Origin: Simiduia sp. 21SJ11W-1
Lineage (GTDB): Bacteria > Pseudomonadota > Gammaproteobacteria > Pseudomonadales > Cellvibrionaceae
Length of the DNA: 64,000 nucleotides
Assembly: GCF_024138675.1 (NCBI RefSeq)
Contig: NZ_CP090959.1
Coordinates: forward strand, 558,001 to 622,000
Direction of reading: 5' to 3'
Both the position numbers and the translations under genes were made by a program. Position 1 is the stretch's first letter. Each line of letters opens with the position of its first letter. This document shows, piece by piece, positions 36,298 to 45,175 of this stretch. The notes beneath the pieces are model-generated. The model did no database searches. It saw only the letters and a list, made by a program, of their open reading frames with translations, and was not told the DNA's origin.

Positions 36298-36885
36298 TTA
36301 GGGGCGCGTGATGATTGTCTGGTGTTCGGTGGCAATGGCGTGCAGGGGGATATCCCAGTGTTCGGCGGTAAGTGCCGGCCAGAGCTGGCAGCTGTGGGCA
36401 AGGCCCAGCCGGCGGCCTATGGCGCGCGGGAGCCCGGTATTGCCGAAGGTGCGATCGTAATAACCGCCGCCCATGCCCAGGCGGTGCCCCTGGTGGTTGT
36501 AGCCCACCAGTGGCAAGAGGGTGAGGTCTATCAGCCAGGCCGGACGCACCGGCGCACCGGGCCGGGGTTCGGCTATGCCATAGCGGTTGCGCTTAAGGCG
36601 TTGGCCGGGCAGGTAGCGCTTAAACTGCAGCAGCCCGCGCCCGGTGACCACCGGCAGGTAGCAGCGCTTGGCCTGCGCCAGGGCGAGCTGCATGAGCGGG
36701 GTTGGGTCTATTTCACCGTCGTTGGGCAAATAAAAGGCAATGTGTTGCGCCTGCTTGAACCACAGGTGGCCCGCCAGGTGGGTGGCTAACTGCACCGCCG
36801 CGCGTTGTTGCTCGACGCTAGAAAGTGCCCTGCGCCGTGCGCGCAGCAGGCGCCGGATGTCTGAGCGGGTTTGGGGGGAATCCAT
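36298..36885 (-). CDS. fau: 5-formyltetrahydrofolate cyclo-ligase
   Basis: A 195-residue enzyme (also ygfA) that uses ATP to convert 5-formyl-THF to 5,10-methenyl-THF. Family marks are [13 protein letters not shown] near the start and [15 protein letters not shown], the substrate and ATP-binding loop. I prefer ATG 36885; a TTG at 36903 is in frame. It sits directly downstream of 6S RNA and zapA on the same strand, the classical gammaproteobacterial order. Confidence 0.9.
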   Translation of the reverse strand: MDSPQTRSDIRRLLRARRRALSSVEQQRAAVQLATHLAGHLWFKQAQHIAFYLPNDGEIDPTPLMQLALAQAKRCYLPVVTGRGLLQFKRYLPGQRLKRNRYGIAEPRPGAPVRPAWLIDLTLLPLVGYNHQGHRLGMGGGYYDRTFGNTGLPRAIGRRLGLAHSCQLWPALTAEHWDIPLHAIATEHQTIITRP

Positions 36886-36907
36886 AGCCAATCGCAGCAG
36901 CAAGCCA

Positions 36908-37088
36908 AAATAGGACCCCGAGAATGCCGTAGCCGGCTTGGCCTTGAACCCGATGGTTCAAGGTGGCGGAATCTGTGGTGAATCAGGCTTTCCGTCGCGC
37001 GGACATGCACACCATCACCAGCGAGACGCCGCCGGGTATAAATTTATCGGCTCGAGGACTTACCGGACCAACGAACACCTCAGGGAGG
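36908..37088 (-). ncRNA. ssrS: 6S RNA
   Basis: On the minus strand this region reads like 6S RNA. A 5' strand CTCCCTGAGGTGTTCG and GAGCCGATAAATTTATACC match the E. coli 5' arm. The 3' arm carries CACCTTGAACCATCGGGTTC and ends in GGCATTCTCGGGG, which can pair with the 5' end. Gene order zapA-ssrS-fau is the conserved one. 6S RNA mimics an open promoter and holds sigma-70 RNA polymerase in stationary phase. End points are approximate to about 5 bases. Confidence 0.92.
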
Positions 37089-37201
37089 CACACAGTTTAA
37101 CGTAAAGCGGGCGGCAGAAAACAGGGGGCAGGCAGCTGGTGCTTGTGGATAACAGGCTAGAAGCCGCGTGCAGGCTGCGGCCGCGGCGCATAGAAATTTA
37201 T

Positions 37202-37498
37202 TTATTCGTAATCTGCCAGGGCTTTATCCAGCCGGCTGATCAGCGGGGTTAAATCCGGTGCTTTGGCGGTGTTGCCTTGCTCGCGGGCCTGCAGCAGCTC
37301 GTGGCTCAGGTTCAGCGCCGCCATGACAGCAATGCGCTCAAGGCCAATCACGTGGCCTGAGCTTCGGATGTCGCGCATGCGCTGGTCTAGCTGCTTGGCG
37401 GCATCTTGCAGGGCGTTGCGCTCTTCCGGTGGGCAGGCCACTTGATATTCGCGATCCAGAATACGGACCAAAACGGCGTTGGCGGCGGGTTTGCTCAT
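37202..37498 (-). CDS. zapA: Cell division protein ZapA
   Basis: A 98-residue FtsZ-associated protein that bundles FtsZ filaments at midcell. The N-terminal VRILDREYQVACPPEE and the LAQ-type coiled-coil region (RIAVMAALNLSHELL) match ZapA. It follows the small coiled-coil gene at 37502 by three bases and precedes 6S RNA and fau. Confidence 0.92.
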   Translation of the reverse strand: MSKPAANAVLVRILDREYQVACPPEERNALQDAAKQLDQRMRDIRSSGHVIGLERIAVMAALNLSHELLQAREQGNTAKAPDLTPLISRLDKALADYE

Positions 37499-37501
37499 GG
37501 C

Positions 37502-37711
37502 TTAGCCCTCAGATTCCATGCTTTTAAGGCGTTTGATCATGGCCTCCACACGGGAGCGGGCCAGCTCGTTCTTTTCAACCAAGCGCAATTTCTCTTGCTG
37601 CCAGGTGGCTTCGCGCGCCTTGAGCGCGGTGTTCTCCCGATCCAGCCGCTGGCACAGCTCGATGAGCTGATTGAGCTTGGCTTCTAATTGGGCTAACTGT
37701 GTATCGGCCAT
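37502..37711 (-). CDS. ZapB-like coiled-coil protein (TIGR02449 family)
   Basis: A 69-residue protein that is almost entirely coiled coil (LAQLEAKLNQLIELCQRLDR, then ENTALKAREATWQQEK). Its place directly upstream of zapA and its composition match the TIGR02449 family, thought to act in cell division with ZapA. ATG 37711 is chosen over an in-frame TTG at 37717. Confidence 0.85.
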   Translation of the reverse strand: MADTQLAQLEAKLNQLIELCQRLDRENTALKAREATWQQEKLRLVEKNELARSRVEAMIKRLKSMESEG

Positions 37712-37929
37712 GGGCAACTCGTGCTATTGAGGCAGTGTAATTAGCGGTAACTATATGCATGCCGCCAAGAGGGGTCAATCTTTGTTGAAGTTAATTCTAG
37801 CTAATGTGCTGTAGGTTGCCGATATTTAAGCACTTTTTGCTTTTCTGAGTCTTTCGTGTGAGGCGTGGGCTGGGCGAATTCACGGCCGTAGTGGTAGCAT
37901 GTGCGGCTTCTGAGATTTAGGACAACCCC

Positions 37930-38487
37930 ATGACAGACACCAAGCCCGCCTTGCCCGCATTCGACGATTTTGCAGACTTGTTACTGCAGGCGAAATCTCT
38001 GGCGAGCCCCACGGATTTACAGGGCGTGGTGTGTGGGCGTTTAAGCGCCGGCGCAAGCCTGAATCAAGCCAGCTGGCACGAACTTGCCAAGCAATTGATG
38101 GACGTCGAAAGCCTGGACCCGCTGCTGGCCCAGGCACTGGACGATCTGCTGGCGGGCACCGTAGACGAGCTGCAAGGCGAGGGCTTTAGCCTCGATTTAC
38201 TCTTGCCCGGCGATCATATTGGCCTTGATATGCGCGTGCAATCGCTGGCGGGTTGGTGCTCAAGCTTTTTGCACGGTTTTGGCACGGCAGGCCTAAAGGG
38301 CGATGCCAAGTTTTCGGCCGAAGCCGCCGAGGCGCTGCGCGATATTGCATCGCTTGCGCAAGTGGAGGCCGATGAAAGCTCCACCGAGCAAGAGGCCGAG
38401 GCCAACTACATTGAGGTGGTGGAGTACCTGCGCATGGCGGTGCTCACCTTGTACCTCGAGTTTTCCCGCAAAGCAAAAATGCATTAA
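37930..38487 (+). CDS. ygfB: UPF0149/YgfB family protein
   Basis: A 185-residue acidic protein of the YgfB/YecA family: GVVCGRLSAG near residue 33, a helical middle, and the GWCSSFLHGFG segment at ~102. Homologues precede pepP in many gammaproteobacteria; in Pseudomonas YgfB has been tied to repression of wall-recycling amidase expression. It heads the operon ygfB-pepP-ubiH-ubiI. Confidence 0.9.
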   Translation: MTDTKPALPAFDDFADLLLQAKSLASPTDLQGVVCGRLSAGASLNQASWHELAKQLMDVESLDPLLAQALDDLLAGTVDELQGEGFSLDLLLPGDHIGLDMRVQSLAGWCSSFLHGFGTAGLKGDAKFSAEAAEALRDIASLAQVEADESSTEQEAEANYIEVVEYLRMAVLTLYLEFSRKAKMH

Positions 38488-38496
38488 GCGCACACT

Positions 38497-39843
38497 ATGG
38501 CAATCGGCAAGGCGGAATTTGCGCGCAGGCGTCAGACCTTGATGGGCATGATGGAGCCCAACAGCATTGCCATTGTGCCCACCGCGAGCGTGAAAGTGCG
38601 CTCGCGCGATACGGATTTCCCCTACCGGCCAGACAGCAACTTTTTTTACCTTTCGGGTTTTAACGAGCCGGAGGCGGTGGCTGTGTTGTTGCCCGGGCGC
38701 ACCCACGGTGAGTTTGTGATGTTCTGCCGCGAGCGCAATCCGGAAAAAGAAATTTGGGATGGCGTGCGGGCGGGCCCGGAGGGCGTGCTGGCCAGCCACG
38801 GTGCCGACGATGCCTTCCCGGTAGACGACATAGACGACATTCTGCCCGGCCTTATTGAAGGCCGCGATCGGGTTTACTACGCCATGGGCAAAGACCCGGT
38901 GTTTGATCGGCGGGTGATGAACTGGGTGAACCGCATCCGTGAAAACATCGGCATCGGCGCCATGCCGCCGGGTGAGTTTCTGGATTTGGATCACCTGCTG
39001 CACGACATGCGCCTGTACAAAAGTGCCGCCGAAGTGCGCGCACTGCAAAAGGCCTGCGACATCTCAGCCGCCGGCCACCGGCGCGCCATGGCCGCCTGCA
39101 AGCCCGGCATGATGGAGTATGAGCTCGAGGCCGAATTGCTCTACGAATTCACCCGTCAAGGCGCACGCCAGCCGGCTTACCCGAGCATTGTGGGCGGCGG
39201 GCGCAACGCCTGTATATTGCACTACATAGATAACAACGCGCCCCTGCGCGATGGCGACCTGGTGCTCATTGATGCCGGTTGTGAATGGGCCGGCTACGCC
39301 GCCGACATCACCCGCACCTTCCCCGTAAACGGCGTATTTTCGCCCGCGCAAAAGCAGCTTTACGAATTGGTGCTGGATGTGCAGCTGGCCGCCATAGCGG
39401 CTCTCAAGCCCGGCGCCCACTGGAATCAGGCTCATGAGATTTCTGTGCAGGTCATGGTGGAAGGGCTGGTGCGGCTGGGTATTTTGCACGGCGAGGTGGC
39501 CAAGCTGATTGAGGAAGGCGCCTACAAAGACTATTACATGCACCGCATCGGCCATTGGCTGGGCATGGATGTGCACGATGTGGGCGACTACCGTGTGGGC
39601 GATCAATGGCGTGTGTTAGAGTCGGGCATGGCGCTCACCGTCGAGCCCGGCCTGTACATTCGCGCAGACGACGAGCGGGTGCCCAAAAAGTGGCGCGGCC
39701 TGGCCATACGCATTGAAGACGACGTGGTGATTACCCGCCAGGGGTGCCAGGTATTGAGCAGCGACGTGCCTAAAACCTGCGCCGATATCGAACAGCTAAT
39801 GGCCCAAGCGCGCGCCACAGGCCCCCAGCAGCAACTACTTTAA
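38497..39843 (+). CDS. pepP: Xaa-Pro aminopeptidase
   Basis: A 448-residue M24B metallopeptidase that removes N-terminal residues before proline. The creatinase-like N-terminal domain (FPYRPDSNFFYLSGFNEPEA) is followed by the pita-bread domain with metal ligands in LIDAGCEWAGYAADITR, the HRIGHWLGMDVHD histidine and two glutamates (VEPGLYI; RIEDDV). Nine bases after ygfB and six before ubiH. Confidence 0.95.
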   Translation: MAIGKAEFARRRQTLMGMMEPNSIAIVPTASVKVRSRDTDFPYRPDSNFFYLSGFNEPEAVAVLLPGRTHGEFVMFCRERNPEKEIWDGVRAGPEGVLASHGADDAFPVDDIDDILPGLIEGRDRVYYAMGKDPVFDRRVMNWVNRIRENIGIGAMPPGEFLDLDHLLHDMRLYKSAAEVRALQKACDISAAGHRRAMAACKPGMMEYELEAELLYEFTRQGARQPAYPSIVGGGRNACILHYIDNNAPLRDGDLVLIDAGCEWAGYAADITRTFPVNGVFSPAQKQLYELVLDVQLAAIAALKPGAHWNQAHEISVQVMVEGLVRLGILHGEVAKLIEEGAYKDYYMHRIGHWLGMDVHDVGDYRVGDQWRVLESGMALTVEPGLYIRADDERVPKKWRGLAIRIEDDVVITRQGCQVLSSDVPKTCADIEQLMAQARATGPQQQLL

Positions 39844-39849
39844 AACACT

Positions 39850-41079
39850 ATGACCGAGCCAGAATTTGAAACGGATGTAACGCTTATTGGTGCCGGCATG
39901 GTGGGCGCAACGGCCGCTTTGCTGTTGGCCAAGCGAATACCCGGGCTTCGCATTCGCCTGTTGGAGCGCTTTGATATTTTCAGCCAACGCGCGCCCCAGC
40001 CCAGTTTTGATCAGCGTGCCACGGCGGTGGCTGCCGGCAGTTGGGCGCTCTTGCAGGCGCTGGATTTGGAGCCAGAGCTTGGCCCGCTAAGCGGTGAAAT
40101 CACCGAAGTGCAGGTGAGTGATCGCGGCCACTGGGGCCATGCCCACATTCGCGCAGCCGAGCACCAGCTGGCAAGGCTTGGGCGCGTGGTGCCCAATCAG
40201 GCGCTGGGCCAGGCATTGATGCAGCGCCTTGGCCAAACGCCTGCCATTGAAGTGCGTGCACCGGAAACGGTACAGCGCTTGCGCCCCATTGCCGGTGGCT
40301 ACCAGGTCACCGCCGAAAGCTGCCAATTCAACACCCGCTTGTTAATTCTTGCCGATGGCGCCAACGATGCGCTTAAAAAACAATTGGGTTTAAGTGCCCG
40401 CCAAACGGATTACCAGCAGCTGGCCGCCATTGCCAATGTGCAGGTGGAAAAGCCACACCTTGGCCGCGCCTTCGAGCGCTTCACTTGCGATGGCCCAATG
40501 GCGTTGCTGCCCTTGGCAGACCCGCACCAACTGGCCATGGTTTGGACACTCCCCAAGGCCCAGGCGCAGGTTGCCGAGCTCAGCGATGCCGAGTTTTGCC
40601 GCCGGGCCCAGGCCCATTTTGGCGATCGTCTGGGTAATTTTTTGGCCGTGGGCAAGCGCGATGTTTACCCGTTGGTGCTGCACGAAGCCACCGAGCAGGT
40701 ACGCAGCCACCTGGTATTGCTGGGCAATGCCGCGCACTTTTTGCACCCGGTGGCAGGCCAGGGGTTTAATTTATCGGTGCGCGACCTGGCCACATTGGTA
40801 GATACCCTTGCACAGGATGTTAGCCGCCAGGGCGTTGCAAACCTCGGCAACCTGCAATCGCTACAGGCCTATGCCTCGGCCCGCGCGCAAGATCAATTGC
40901 TGACCGTGCAATACAGCCATCAGTTAGTGGCCTGGTTTAGCAGCGATCACTGGCTGCGTTTTTTGCCGCGCCAGCTCGGGCTAATGGCGTTGCAATCTGT
41001 GCCTTCGCTAAAACATTTATTGGCCGAGCAATCCATGGGTCGGGGCGTGTTTGCACGAGGGGTGAATAGCTATGAATAA
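39850..41079 (+). CDS. ubiH: 2-octaprenyl-6-methoxyphenol hydroxylase
   Basis: A 409-residue FAD monooxygenase of ubiquinone synthesis (ring C1 hydroxylation). The Rossmann motif is LIGAGMVGATAALLLAK and the second FAD motif GNAAHFLHPVAGQGFNLSVR. Position after pepP and before a second paralogue matches the usual ubiH-ubiI order, which is how I tell the two apart. It overlaps the next gene by eight bases. Confidence 0.9.
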   Translation: MTEPEFETDVTLIGAGMVGATAALLLAKRIPGLRIRLLERFDIFSQRAPQPSFDQRATAVAAGSWALLQALDLEPELGPLSGEITEVQVSDRGHWGHAHIRAAEHQLARLGRVVPNQALGQALMQRLGQTPAIEVRAPETVQRLRPIAGGYQVTAESCQFNTRLLILADGANDALKKQLGLSARQTDYQQLAAIANVQVEKPHLGRAFERFTCDGPMALLPLADPHQLAMVWTLPKAQAQVAELSDAEFCRRAQAHFGDRLGNFLAVGKRDVYPLVLHEATEQVRSHLVLLGNAAHFLHPVAGQGFNLSVRDLATLVDTLAQDVSRQGVANLGNLQSLQAYASARAQDQLLTVQYSHQLVAWFSSDHWLRFLPRQLGLMALQSVPSLKHLLAEQSMGRGVFARGVNSYE

Positions 41080-42304
41080 GCCGATGCCGCAGGCAGATAT
41101 CACCATCGTAGGCGCGGGCCTGGTGGGCGCGTTGCTCGGTTTACAGCTGGCGCGCCGCCTGCCCGATCACAGCGTTCAAGTTTTGGAAGCCCAGCCCACA
41201 CTCACGCAATTTAACCCCAGCGCCGTAGACCCGCGGGTAGTGGCGCTCACTGAACATTCCGTGGATTTGTTGCAGGCGGTGGGCGTGTGGGGGCGGCTTG
41301 CCAGTGCGCGCGTAAGCCCTTACACAAAAATGGACGTGTGGGACGCCGAGGGCACCGGGCGCATTCAATTTGATGCAGATTCCGTTGAGCGCGAACAGCT
41401 CGGTTTTATTGTTGAAAACTCACTGGTTGTTTCTGAATTGCAACAGGCGCTCAGCTATCAGCCCAATGTGCAATTGTGCATGGGCCAGCGGGTAAAACAA
41501 TTGCTGCTGCCTGAAAGCGACGCTGAAGATAATTTTGGCCAAGTGCAGTTGATTTTGGAAAGTGGTGAAAAATCCGCCACGCAATTGCTGCTTGCCGCCG
41601 ACGGCGCCCATTCAAGTATTCGCACCCTGGCAGGCATTGATGCCAGAGAATCTGACTGCCACCAGCAGGGGATAGTCACCACCATCACCACCGAGCGCCC
41701 CCACGGGCAGGTGGCGCGCCAGCGGTTTATGGCCACTGGCCCATTGGCGTTACTGCCGCTCACAACCGGCGCGCAAGGTTATCAATGCTCGATTGTGTGG
41801 TCTGCCGATACCGATTGTGCAAGCAACATAATGGCGTTGGATGATCACGCATTTTGCGAGGCGCTTACGCGTGCAAGTGAGGGCTGCCTTGGGCAGGTTA
41901 CGCACGCCGATGCCCGCTTCAGCTTTCCGCTTTGGCAGCGCCATGCACTCACCTATTACAAGCCGGGGCTTGCATTGGTGGGCGATGCCGCGCACAGCAT
42001 TCACCCGCTGGCAGGCCAGGGCGTAAATCTTGGTTTAAAAGATGTGGGTGCTCTGGTGGGCGAAATTGAACGCGCACTTGCGCGTGACTTGCCGCTGGGT
42101 TGCATGGCCACATTGCGGCGTTACCAGCGCGCGCGACGGGCCGACAACCGGGCAACCCTGGGCGCCATGGCGGGCTTCCAGCAGCTCTTTGGTGCCGATG
42201 CACACCTGTTGCGCTGGTTGCGCAATGAAGGCCTGCGCCAGGTGGATCGCCAGCCACTGCTCAAACGTTTTTTAATTAACAAGGCTATGGGAGTCAACTC
42301 ATAA
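41072..42304 (+). CDS. ubiI: 2-octaprenylphenol hydroxylase (UbiI/VisC)
   Basis: A 410-residue paralogue of ubiH for aerobic C5 hydroxylation. FAD motifs are IVGAGLVGALLGLQLAR and GDAAHSIHPLAGQGVNLGLK; the RVVALTEHSVDLL segment is also typical. Overlap with ubiH at the start and with the lipoprotein gene at the stop (TAATG) indicates one transcript. Confidence 0.9.
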   Translation: MNKPMPQADITIVGAGLVGALLGLQLARRLPDHSVQVLEAQPTLTQFNPSAVDPRVVALTEHSVDLLQAVGVWGRLASARVSPYTKMDVWDAEGTGRIQFDADSVEREQLGFIVENSLVVSELQQALSYQPNVQLCMGQRVKQLLLPESDAEDNFGQVQLILESGEKSATQLLLAADGAHSSIRTLAGIDARESDCHQQGIVTTITTERPHGQVARQRFMATGPLALLPLTTGAQGYQCSIVWSADTDCASNIMALDDHAFCEALTRASEGCLGQVTHADARFSFPLWQRHALTYYKPGLALVGDAAHSIHPLAGQGVNLGLKDVGALVGEIERALARDLPLGCMATLRRYQRARRADNRATLGAMAGFQQLFGADAHLLRWLRNEGLRQVDRQPLLKRFLINKAMGVNS

Positions 42305-42834
42305 TGCACATCTCATTTCGCGCGTGCCTGGTTGCGCTGGTGTTCAGCTTGGGCTTGGTGGGCTGTGATGCACCCGAACAACACCATGCGGGCGTTAATA
42401 ACACAGAGCTGACCGTGCTCTGGGGTGAAAACAGTTTCGAACAACCGCTCTATGCCGTGGTGGCCGAAGGTGCGGGCGAGCCCAAAAGTATTGGCAGCTA
42501 CAGTGTGCGCATTTACACGCCCAATGCCGATGGCGGCAAGCGCGATTTCTTTCTGGCAGGCGAAGTGTTTTCCCGCGATGGCTTTTTGAAATCCATCACC
42601 CTGGCAGATGTAGATGGCGATCAATTGGAAGAGCTGGTAGTAGTGTTAGAAAGCGTAGGCACCGGCAGTTATGTAACCGCCCACGCCTGGCACTACCTGG
42701 AGGGCCACATCAGCGTTATTGCCAGCGCTGAAAACCTGTTGCCCGAAGTGGACATGATTGCCGCACTGAAAGCGCAAATTCAAGCGCTCAATGCACTGGA
42801 GCCCAGTGATTCTAGCCGCGGCCCAGAGCAATGA
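42304..42834 (+). CDS. PliI-like inhibitor of I-type lysozyme, lipoprotein
   Basis: A 176-residue protein with a lipobox LVGC (Cys21). The mature part resembles PliI inhibitors: VVAEGAGEPKSIGSYSVRIY, a RDGFLKSITLADVDGD segment and LESVGTGSYVTAHAW, which carries the SGxxY-like motif that plugs the lysozyme active site. The role would be guarding the cell wall against invertebrate-type lysozyme. Attachment to the outer membrane rather than free periplasm is inferred from the lipobox. It is joined to ubiI by a TAATG overlap and to the GNAT gene by ATGA. Confidence 0.78.
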   Translation: MHISFRACLVALVFSLGLVGCDAPEQHHAGVNNTELTVLWGENSFEQPLYAVVAEGAGEPKSIGSYSVRIYTPNADGGKRDFFLAGEVFSRDGFLKSITLADVDGDQLEELVVVLESVGTGSYVTAHAWHYLEGHISVIASAENLLPEVDMIAALKAQIQALNALEPSDSSRGPEQ

Positions 42835-43337
42835 GCATGAGCAACAAAGCAGCACTTGGCCTTGAAATTCAACGGGTGGATTATGGCAACCCGCAGCAGG
42901 GCCGGGCATTGCTAACCCTGCTCGATGCCTACGCACAGGATCCAATGGGTGGCGGTGAGCCCTTGTGTGAAAATGTGCACCAAAATTTGTTGGCGCTCTT
43001 GCGGCAAACACCAAATGCGGTGAGTTTTATTGCCTACCTCAAAGGTGAGGCCGTGGGGCTGATAAACGGGTTTGAATCTGTATCTACCTTTGCTGCCCGG
43101 CCGCTGATAAACATTCACGATCTGGCGGTAAGTAGTCATGTGCGCGGCCAAGGTGTAGGGGCCGCACTAGTAAACGCCATGGCAAATCATGCCCGCGCGC
43201 GCAATTGCTGCAAGCTCACACTGGAAGTGCTCACCGGCAATACCCGGGCCCTGGCATTGTACGAACGCCAGGGGTTTGAAAGTTACGCCCTGGATCCGGC
43301 CATGGGTCACGCCACCTTTTTGCAAAAAAAGCTCTAA
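42831..43337 (+). CDS. GNAT-family N-acetyltransferase
   Basis: A 168-residue GNAT protein: INIHDLAVSSHVRGQGVGAA holds the acetyl-CoA pyrophosphate loop (RGQGVG), and LEVLTGNTRALALYERQGF is the C-terminal motif B. Substrate unknown. The start overlaps the PliI-like gene stop as ATGA, so it closes the ubi operon. Confidence 0.88.
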   Translation: MSMSNKAALGLEIQRVDYGNPQQGRALLTLLDAYAQDPMGGGEPLCENVHQNLLALLRQTPNAVSFIAYLKGEAVGLINGFESVSTFAARPLINIHDLAVSSHVRGQGVGAALVNAMANHARARNCCKLTLEVLTGNTRALALYERQGFESYALDPAMGHATFLQKKL

Positions 43338-43369
43338 GCTTTTTGCTCACCCTTTAATTTGGATTCCCC

Positions 43370-43591
43370 ATGCAAGAAGTTGTTATCACCCGCGAGCCGG
43401 TTGAGTTGTATAAAATTTTAAAATTTGAAGGCCTGTGTGCCAGCGGTGCCGAGGCCAAAAACGCGGTGGCGGCAGGTTTGGTGCAGGTTAATGGTGAGCA
43501 AGAGCTGCGTAAGCGCCGCCAGATTGTGGGTGGCGATGTCATCGCCTTTGAAGGTGAAACCTTAAAGATTCTTTTCCAGCCGCCGCAATAG
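43370..43591 (+). CDS. S4-domain RNA-binding protein (YbcJ-like)
   Basis: A 73-residue protein that is a single S4 domain: YKILKFEGLCASGAEAK, then AGLVQVNGEQELRKRRQIVG. Similar to YbcJ/RlbA proteins, probably binding structured RNA such as ribosomal RNA. It lies 32 bases after the GNAT gene. Confidence 0.88.
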   Translation: MQEVVITREPVELYKILKFEGLCASGAEAKNAVAAGLVQVNGEQELRKRRQIVGGDVIAFEGETLKILFQPPQ

Positions 43592-43622
43592 TCGGCCGTT
43601 TAAAAGCCGGAGGTAACACGCC

Positions 43623-43781
43623 ATGAATCAAACTCTTGAATCTGAACCCATCAGCAGTTTAACTGGCAAAGAGGCGCGGGTTTACACTACGGGCGATTTT
43701 CTTACGCAAGATCACCGCCCGGAGCGCGTGAACATCGAGCTTTCGCCCGCACGCGACATAGTGCGCATTTGGATGGGCTAG
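43623..43781 (+). CDS. Peptidase inhibitor I78-like small protein
   Basis: A 52-residue protein below most length cut-offs, with GGAGG upstream of ATG 43623. SLTGKEARVYTTGD, then HRPERVNIELSPARDIVRI parallels the I78 inhibitor fold (GxxxxxxRPG..xxMDxRPxRLNxxxD...I). Unlike many I78 proteins it has no signal peptide and ends WMG instead of a cysteine-glycine tail. It may inhibit a cytoplasmic serine protease or have another role. Confidence 0.68.
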   Translation: MNQTLESEPISSLTGKEARVYTTGDFLTQDHRPERVNIELSPARDIVRIWMG

Positions 43782-43800
43782 CGCCTAATTACCCCCGCCA

Positions 43801-44391
43801 CTATTGCCAGCCCCACGGTGTGGGTGGTGTTTTTACGGGCTTGGTTAAATCAAAATCCACGCGAAATTCACGGCCCTGGCGCACCATGCGGTAGCTGAAA
43901 ATCTTGGGGTAAAGATAAAACTGCCAGGTGTTGCCCATCGATTGCGGAATGCCCTCACGCACAAACAAGGCTTTGGTGAAGTCGTCTGCCGGAAACGATT
44001 GCACTTGCGGCCAGCCTAACTCTTTGGTGTGGCCACCATATTGGCTGATAGAATCTTCCAGCCCGTCTTTGTGGCGATGATCGTGTTTAAGCTCCAGCCC
44101 CGTGGCGGTTTTACTGATCACCCAGGTGCGCGAGGCATCGTCGCCCACGTGAAAGGGGATATGCAGCTGGGTGTCGCTGCATTGGCGCACATGCATCACC
44201 AAACGCTTGCCCGCAAAGCCGCCATCGGGGGCGTTATCTACCGCCACCTTGCCCGCGTAGGCCTTGCCGCAATGTTTAGACAGCGTATTAAAAAACGCAT
44301 CCTGGGCGCTGGGCTTGGGTGTGGCGCTCGCGCCCAAGGTATACAGGCCCAGGCAAAGGGTGGAGAGTGCGAGCAGTGTGTGCTTTATCAT
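43801..44391 (-). CDS. Exported protein of unknown function
   Basis: A 196-residue protein with a signal peptide (start ATG 44391, cut near ASA). Two cysteines, in KHCGKAYAG and VRQCSDT, could form a disulfide. Other marks are LHIPFHVGDDASRTW, LKHDHRHKDG and FRVDFDLTKPV. I have the impression of a conserved uncharacterised family in Xanthomonas-like and marine bacteria but cannot name it. It converges on the I78-like gene. Confidence 0.7.
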   Translation of the reverse strand: MIKHTLLALSTLCLGLYTLGASATPKPSAQDAFFNTLSKHCGKAYAGKVAVDNAPDGGFAGKRLVMHVRQCSDTQLHIPFHVGDDASRTWVISKTATGLELKHDHRHKDGLEDSISQYGGHTKELGWPQVQSFPADDFTKALFVREGIPQSMGNTWQFYLYPKIFSYRMVRQGREFRVDFDLTKPVKTPPTPWGWQ

Positions 44392-44450
44392 GATGTGTGG
44401 CTCCGGCGAGTGTTGGGGTAGGTATAGCAGCCATTGTTTCAAGCGCGAAT

Positions 44451-45173
44451 CTAATCAAGCTTGGAGGGAAAAAACACCGAGCGCAACCAATTCCACCAGC
44501 CGTTGTTGCCCATCACGTATTTATCCAGCGCATCCTGGTTGCGGTAGTAATGTTTTGGGTCTTGAAACAGCGAGGCGCGCGTGAGCATTTTGCGCTTAGG
44601 GTTAAGCGTTTTAACTACCTTGGCGGGGTTGCCCGCCACCACCACATTGGCCGGCACATCTTTGGTGACCAGGCTGCCTGCGCCCACCACACTGTTGTCG
44701 CCAATGGTAACTCCTTTGCCCACTATGGCGCTGTCGCCAATCCATACGTTGTTGCCTAGGGTTATGGGTTTGGAGCAGCGAAACGGGCGCGTGCGGTTGT
44801 AAAGCCCGTGCCAATCGGAATCCGATATATACACGTTGGCCGCAAGCATGGTGTTGTCGCCAATGCGAATACCGATGTTTGAGGCAAGGCGCACGCCGGG
44901 CGAAATGAGTACGTTATCGCCCACCTGAATGCTGCCCTGGCTTTGCTTGCCAGACCAGCAGGTAAACTGCACAGGGTTAGCGCGCGCTGAAATAATATGC
45001 ACGCAGCGCCCAAGGCGTATGTGGCTGCCGAACACACTTACGCTCCAAGGCGATACCACCTGTAGGCCGCGGCCACAGGCGTCGAACTGCGGCTTTAGAA
45101 AGTGGCGCGTATAGGTGCGGTTAATGCGGTTGGCGAGCCACTTTAAAAGGTAGGGCCGATTGTTTTTGCGCAT
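44451..45173 (-). CDS. Hexapeptide-repeat acyltransferase
   Basis: A 240-residue left-handed beta-helix acyltransferase: repeated [LIV]-G-x-x triads ([36 protein letters not shown]) and a C-terminal [11 protein letters not shown]. The SDSDWHGLY segment may hold the catalytic histidine. Probably acetylates a sugar of a surface glycan. Its ATG lies two bases past the stop of the histidine kinase, so it should share that operon. Confidence 0.85.
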   Translation of the reverse strand: MRKNNRPYLLKWLANRINRTYTRHFLKPQFDACGRGLQVVSPWSVSVFGSHIRLGRCVHIISARANPVQFTCWSGKQSQGSIQVGDNVLISPGVRLASNIGIRIGDNTMLAANVYISDSDWHGLYNRTRPFRCSKPITLGNNVWIGDSAIVGKGVTIGDNSVVGAGSLVTKDVPANVVVAGNPAKVVKTLNPKRKMLTRASLFQDPKHYYRNQDALDKYVMGNNGWWNWLRSVFFPSKLD

Positions 45174-45175
45174 AG

